From contig JAFYQY010000192.1 of assembly GCA_017559685.1 (NCBI GenBank), forward strand, positions 1-25,007: a stretch of 25,007 nt of DNA, written 5' to 3'. Position 1 is the stretch's first letter; each line of letters begins with the position of its first letter. The position numbers were made by a program, and so were the translations under genes. This document shows positions 22,496 to 25,007 of this stretch, piece after piece. The notes under the pieces were generated by a model, which was not told the DNA's origin, searched no databases, and worked only from the letters and a program-made list of their open reading frames with translations. This stretch comes from Alistipes sp. (GTDB lineage Bacteria > Bacteroidota > Bacteroidia > Bacteroidales > Rikenellaceae).

Positions 22496-24832
22496 ATGAG
22501 ACACTTTTTTACGCTTCTTGCTGTTATTTTTCCGTTTTGGGTTATGGCGCAGTCTCGACAGCTGATCGAGATTGATGCCAACAGTTTTACACCCGTGCAG
22601 ACCGATGTTATCACAGGTGTAAACCTCGACAAAATAGGCTTAGACCCGTCGAGACGCCCTTGCGCACGCATCAAGATGCACGTCAACCGAATGACCAAAG
22701 AGGAGATTGCGGGTCTCTCGGTGCGACCAGTCGGCGGCAACGTTGTTGTAACAAAGCAGCAGATTACCACCGAGGGTAACGGTCTTATCATCGAGATGAC
22801 TGCAAAGGCCCCTGCCCGATTCTATCTCCACCACGACAAGTATGGCGACTCGAACGAGGTATCGCTCGACCTCGAGGGCGACAAGGAGTACAAGCTCGAG
22901 GCTATGCTCAACACCACACATTCGATTGTGGTGAGTTCAAATACGGTGGGCGCCGAAGTCTATATCGACGACATTTTCAAAGGCAAAATATCAGACCACT
23001 ACACCCTGACTATCAGTGATGTATACCCGGGTAAGCACGTCATAAAGGTCAAGGAGAGCAAGCTCGAGAATGTGCAGGAGGTCGAGGTGAATAGTCTCAA
23101 CATCCACTTCAGAATAAACCTCAACCACGACCAGGCGCTTCCGCAGTACCTGTTGATGGAGGTGGAGCCAAAGAACTCAACCGTAGTTATCGACGGCAAG
23201 AACTATGTTCCGAACGAGTATGGCGAGATATCGACTATGATGAACAACGGTTCGTACTCCTACTCGGTATCGGCAAAGGACTACCACGAGGAGAAGGGTG
23301 AGTTTATCGTCAGCGGCAAGAAGGTCGAGTTGAAGGTTAAGTTGCGACCTGCATTTGGTTGGTTGAAGGTGCCGAGCACAGGTAAGTTGCAGGGTGCAAG
23401 CGTCTATATCGACGGAAACCTTGTCGGCAAGACGCCAATCACCAGCAACAAACTCTCGAGTGGAGAGCACACCGTAAGCATCGTGCGAAGCCTCTACAAG
23501 TCTCACGTGGCAAAGGTGGTTATCGAGGATAACAAGACTCTCGACTACGCCCCTGAGCTCGTTCCGAACTTTGCAAACGTAACATTGACGTCGGGTAGCG
23601 AGAGCGACAAATTCCAAATTTTCGTAAATGATAAGATGAAGGGGTATTCGCCGTGGAGTGGAGACCTCGAAGCGGGCCCATACATCTTCGAGGCTCGCAA
23701 GGCGGGATACCGCTCATCCTCTATTACGAAGACTATCGAGGCTACGCCAGCGAAGCAGAGCTACGAGATTACCGCTCCAACCCCAATATATGGTCTTCTC
23801 GACGTAAATACTACCCCTGCAAATGCTGAGGTTTCGGTGGATGGTGTTGTGGTAGGTAAGACTCCTTTGACACACAAGGTTGTCGTGGGTAACCACATCG
23901 TATCAATCAGCAAGGAGGGCTTCGAGATTGTGAAGCAGTCGATAACCATCGAGGAGAATAAACCTAAGAAGCTGAATCTCTCGCTGAACGTGAAGAAGAC
24001 CACGTCGTACTCATCGAGTTCGTCGTCAAGCTATTCGTCAAGCAGTTCATCGAGCAGTTCGGAGTCAAGCAACAGCAAATACTGCTTGATTAAGTATGTC
24101 TACAACAACGCAATAGTCTATGTGAATGGTCAGTACAAGGGCTATGCAAATCGTAGTTATCCGTTGAAGTATGGCAATAACTACGTTGTTGTGAATCACA
24201 ACGGCTCCTACTATGGTCGCACATTCTACATCTCGGGAACATCGGGTGCGGTGTTGAATATGGCGGGTGCACCGAAGGTTAACTCGGTATATAGCTCAGG
24301 TTCTTCGTCGATAAGCACAGGCAAGTCGTCAAGCGGCTATAAGTCGAGCAGTAACTCGTCGAGTGTGTATGGCACAAAGAAAAAGTACAAGAGTGGCAGC
24401 GGCAGCTGGGATAGCTTCAACCTCGGTGCGTCGATAGGTTTCGGCTACGACTTGGAGGGTTCTTTCGAGTTTAACACGGGTCTTCTCTTCCGATTGTGGC
24501 GTCACGACTCGCTCTTCAATGCTATGACGGGAATATCGTATATGCGATGCGATGGATGCAACTTCTTGAATTTCCCTCTGACGGTCAACTGGAATATTTT
24601 ACCAGACGATTTAATGTCGATGTATATTGGCGCTGGTACCGAGATAAGCCTCTTGTTCAATAGAGAATACGACTCATATTATAGCGACTACTACTCAACC
24701 ACTTGGTTGGACTTCCCGTTGGTACTGCAGGCTGGTTTGGGCTTCCGCCACCACGACATCAACGTCTATCTCAAGTGCTATACTGGTCACGAGGTGTACT
24801 CCTTGGGTATACGATATTCATATCTGTTCTAG
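22496..24832 (+). CDS. PEGA-repeat, serine-rich protein with predicted outer-membrane beta-barrel
   Basis: A 778-residue exported protein; signal peptide about 1-19 (ending WVMAQ). After an N-terminal domain (20-140) come about five PEGA-like repeats, near 143-208, 218-284, 287-352, 358-427 and 432-500. The best is the last (GLLDVNTTPANAEVSVDGVVVGKTPL). A serine-only tract (about 503-527) follows, then a degenerate sixth repeat (530-590, NNAIVYVNGQYKGYANRSYPL) and a second Ser/Gly/Lys-rich linker (597-637). The final 140 residues (from WDSFNLGASIGFGYDLEG) alternate aromatic and polar residues and end in ...IRYSYLF, the terminal aromatic typical of outer-membrane barrels. PEGA domains occur in surface-layer and envelope proteins. 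It may anchor or display the partner encoded just upstream (22489). Confidence 0.82.
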   Translation: MRHFFTLLAVIFPFWVMAQSRQLIEIDANSFTPVQTDVITGVNLDKIGLDPSRRPCARIKMHVNRMTKEEIAGLSVRPVGGNVVVTKQQITTEGNGLIIEMTAKAPARFYLHHDKYGDSNEVSLDLEGDKEYKLEAMLNTTHSIVVSSNTVGAEVYIDDIFKGKISDHYTLTISDVYPGKHVIKVKESKLENVQEVEVNSLNIHFRINLNHDQALPQYLLMEVEPKNSTVVIDGKNYVPNEYGEISTMMNNGSYSYSVSAKDYHEEKGEFIVSGKKVELKVKLRPAFGWLKVPSTGKLQGASVYIDGNLVGKTPITSNKLSSGEHTVSIVRSLYKSHVAKVVIEDNKTLDYAPELVPNFANVTLTSGSESDKFQIFVNDKMKGYSPWSGDLEAGPYIFEARKAGYRSSSITKTIEATPAKQSYEITAPTPIYGLLDVNTTPANAEVSVDGVVVGKTPLTHKVVVGNHIVSISKEGFEIVKQSITIEENKPKKLNLSLNVKKTTSYSSSSSSSYSSSSSSSSSESSNSKYCLIKYVYNNAIVYVNGQYKGYANRSYPLKYGNNYVVVNHNGSYYGRTFYISGTSGAVLNMAGAPKVNSVYSSGSSSISTGKSSSGYKSSSNSSSVYGTKKKYKSGSGSWDSFNLGASIGFGYDLEGSFEFNTGLLFRLWRHDSLFNAMTGISYMRCDGCNFLNFPLTVNWNILPDDLMSMYIGAGTEISLLFNREYDSYYSDYYSTTWLDFPLVLQAGLGFRHHDINVYLKCYTGHEVYSLGIRYSYLF

Positions 24833-24854
24833 GGCAAGAGTGAAAAGAATTTGG

Positions 24855-24886
24855 AGTGGAGAGCGGAGAGCTTTCCACTTTTTTTT
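24855..24886 (+). terminator. Rho-independent terminator after the PEGA-barrel gene
   Basis: GTGGAGAGC pairs with GCTTTCCAC (one G-T), loop GGAGA, followed by eight T. It closes the exported-protein operon. Confidence 0.9.
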
Positions 24887-24889
24887 GCC

Positions 24890-24940
24890 GATAGGGGCGA
24901 TATGGATAATAGGGATTATAAGGATTGTAGCGATTAGAGG
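24890..24940. repeat. Imperfect 9-base tandem repeat (GATTATAGG-like)
   Basis: Successive units GATAGGGGC, GATATG, GATAATAGG, GATTATAAG, GATTGTAGC and GATTAGAGG, each starting with GAT; five are 9 bases and one is 6. It lies directly after the terminator. The remaining bases to 25007 show no recognisable gene. Confidence 0.6.
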
Positions 24941-25007
24941 ACAGGCAACCCTGATTCGATTCGAGAATTACAAGAACGGATATTAGACAGAACCGATTGT
25001 GCTGTAA

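Noticed and set aside
24002..24077. Serine-encoding tract as a DNA tandem repeat or CRISPR-like array
   Set aside because: The codons vary among TCA, TCG, AGC, AGT and TCT with no fixed period; it is a protein-level low-complexity linker inside an intact frame.
24941..25007. Possible tRNA-like element (GATTCGATTC) near the right end
   Set aside because: No acceptor stem or anticodon arm can be drawn around it within the available bases.

Overview
The window looks like chromosome from an anaerobic member of the Bacteroidales (Bacteroidota), perhaps close to Alistipes/Rikenellaceae; the genus is a guess. The evidence is as follows. Several genes are preceded by the Bacteroidota sigma factor -7 element TAnnTTTG, usually as TAACTTTG, sometimes with a TTTG -33 box 19-20 bases upstream. 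Shine-Dalgarno sites are largely absent. Many signal peptides end in ...AQ. Secreted GH3 and GH2 glycosidases, a desulfoferrodoxin, and AT-rich 'ATTAAAAATTA' and 'AGTTTTCCGTTT' spacer repeats are also present. Genes are densely packed in short operons on both strands. No tRNA, rRNA, CRISPR array, insertion sequence or phage gene is visible, and no intergenic gap exceeds 300 bases.

Layout from left to right. (1) 1-2128, plus: the 3' part of a glycerophosphodiester phosphodiesterase and a GlpT-type glycerol-3-phosphate antiporter, ending in a terminator. (2) 2333-7057, plus: metY, metX and homoserine dehydrogenase (the O-acetylhomoserine route to homocysteine) followed by a GT4-like glycosyltransferase, ending in a two-way terminator. 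(3) 11859-7123, minus: desulfoferrodoxin with its own terminator, then a dicarboxylate/amino-acid symporter, a GH3 glycosidase with a PA14 insert, and an unrecognised 189-residue protein. (4) 12073-14847, plus: two Stealth-type sugar-phosphate transferases flanking a GT2 glycosyltransferase, with overlapping reading frames. (5) 17616-14859, minus: a YbaK-type deacylase and a secreted GH2 glycosidase. (6) 17717-19447, plus: a secreted NAGPA-type phosphodiester glycosidase and a coiled-coil lipoprotein. (7) 19714-24832, plus: three exported proteins of unknown role, namely a 233-residue protein, an LPP20-like/NTF2-like protein, and a multi-PEGA, serine-rich protein with a predicted outer-membrane barrel. 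Structured leader RNA candidates lie before the first two of these.

The most interesting context is the closeness of two Stealth phosphotransferases, which in known members make sugar-phosphodiester linkages, to an exported NAGPA-domain protein, the family that removes the sugar from such linkages in animals. This could be a make-and-trim pair acting on a surface phosphoglycan, but they are in separate transcription units and the link is inference. The second most interesting is the 19.6-24.8 kb envelope-protein operon, with hairpins at 19639-19662 and 20450-20532 and a modular PEGA-barrel protein.
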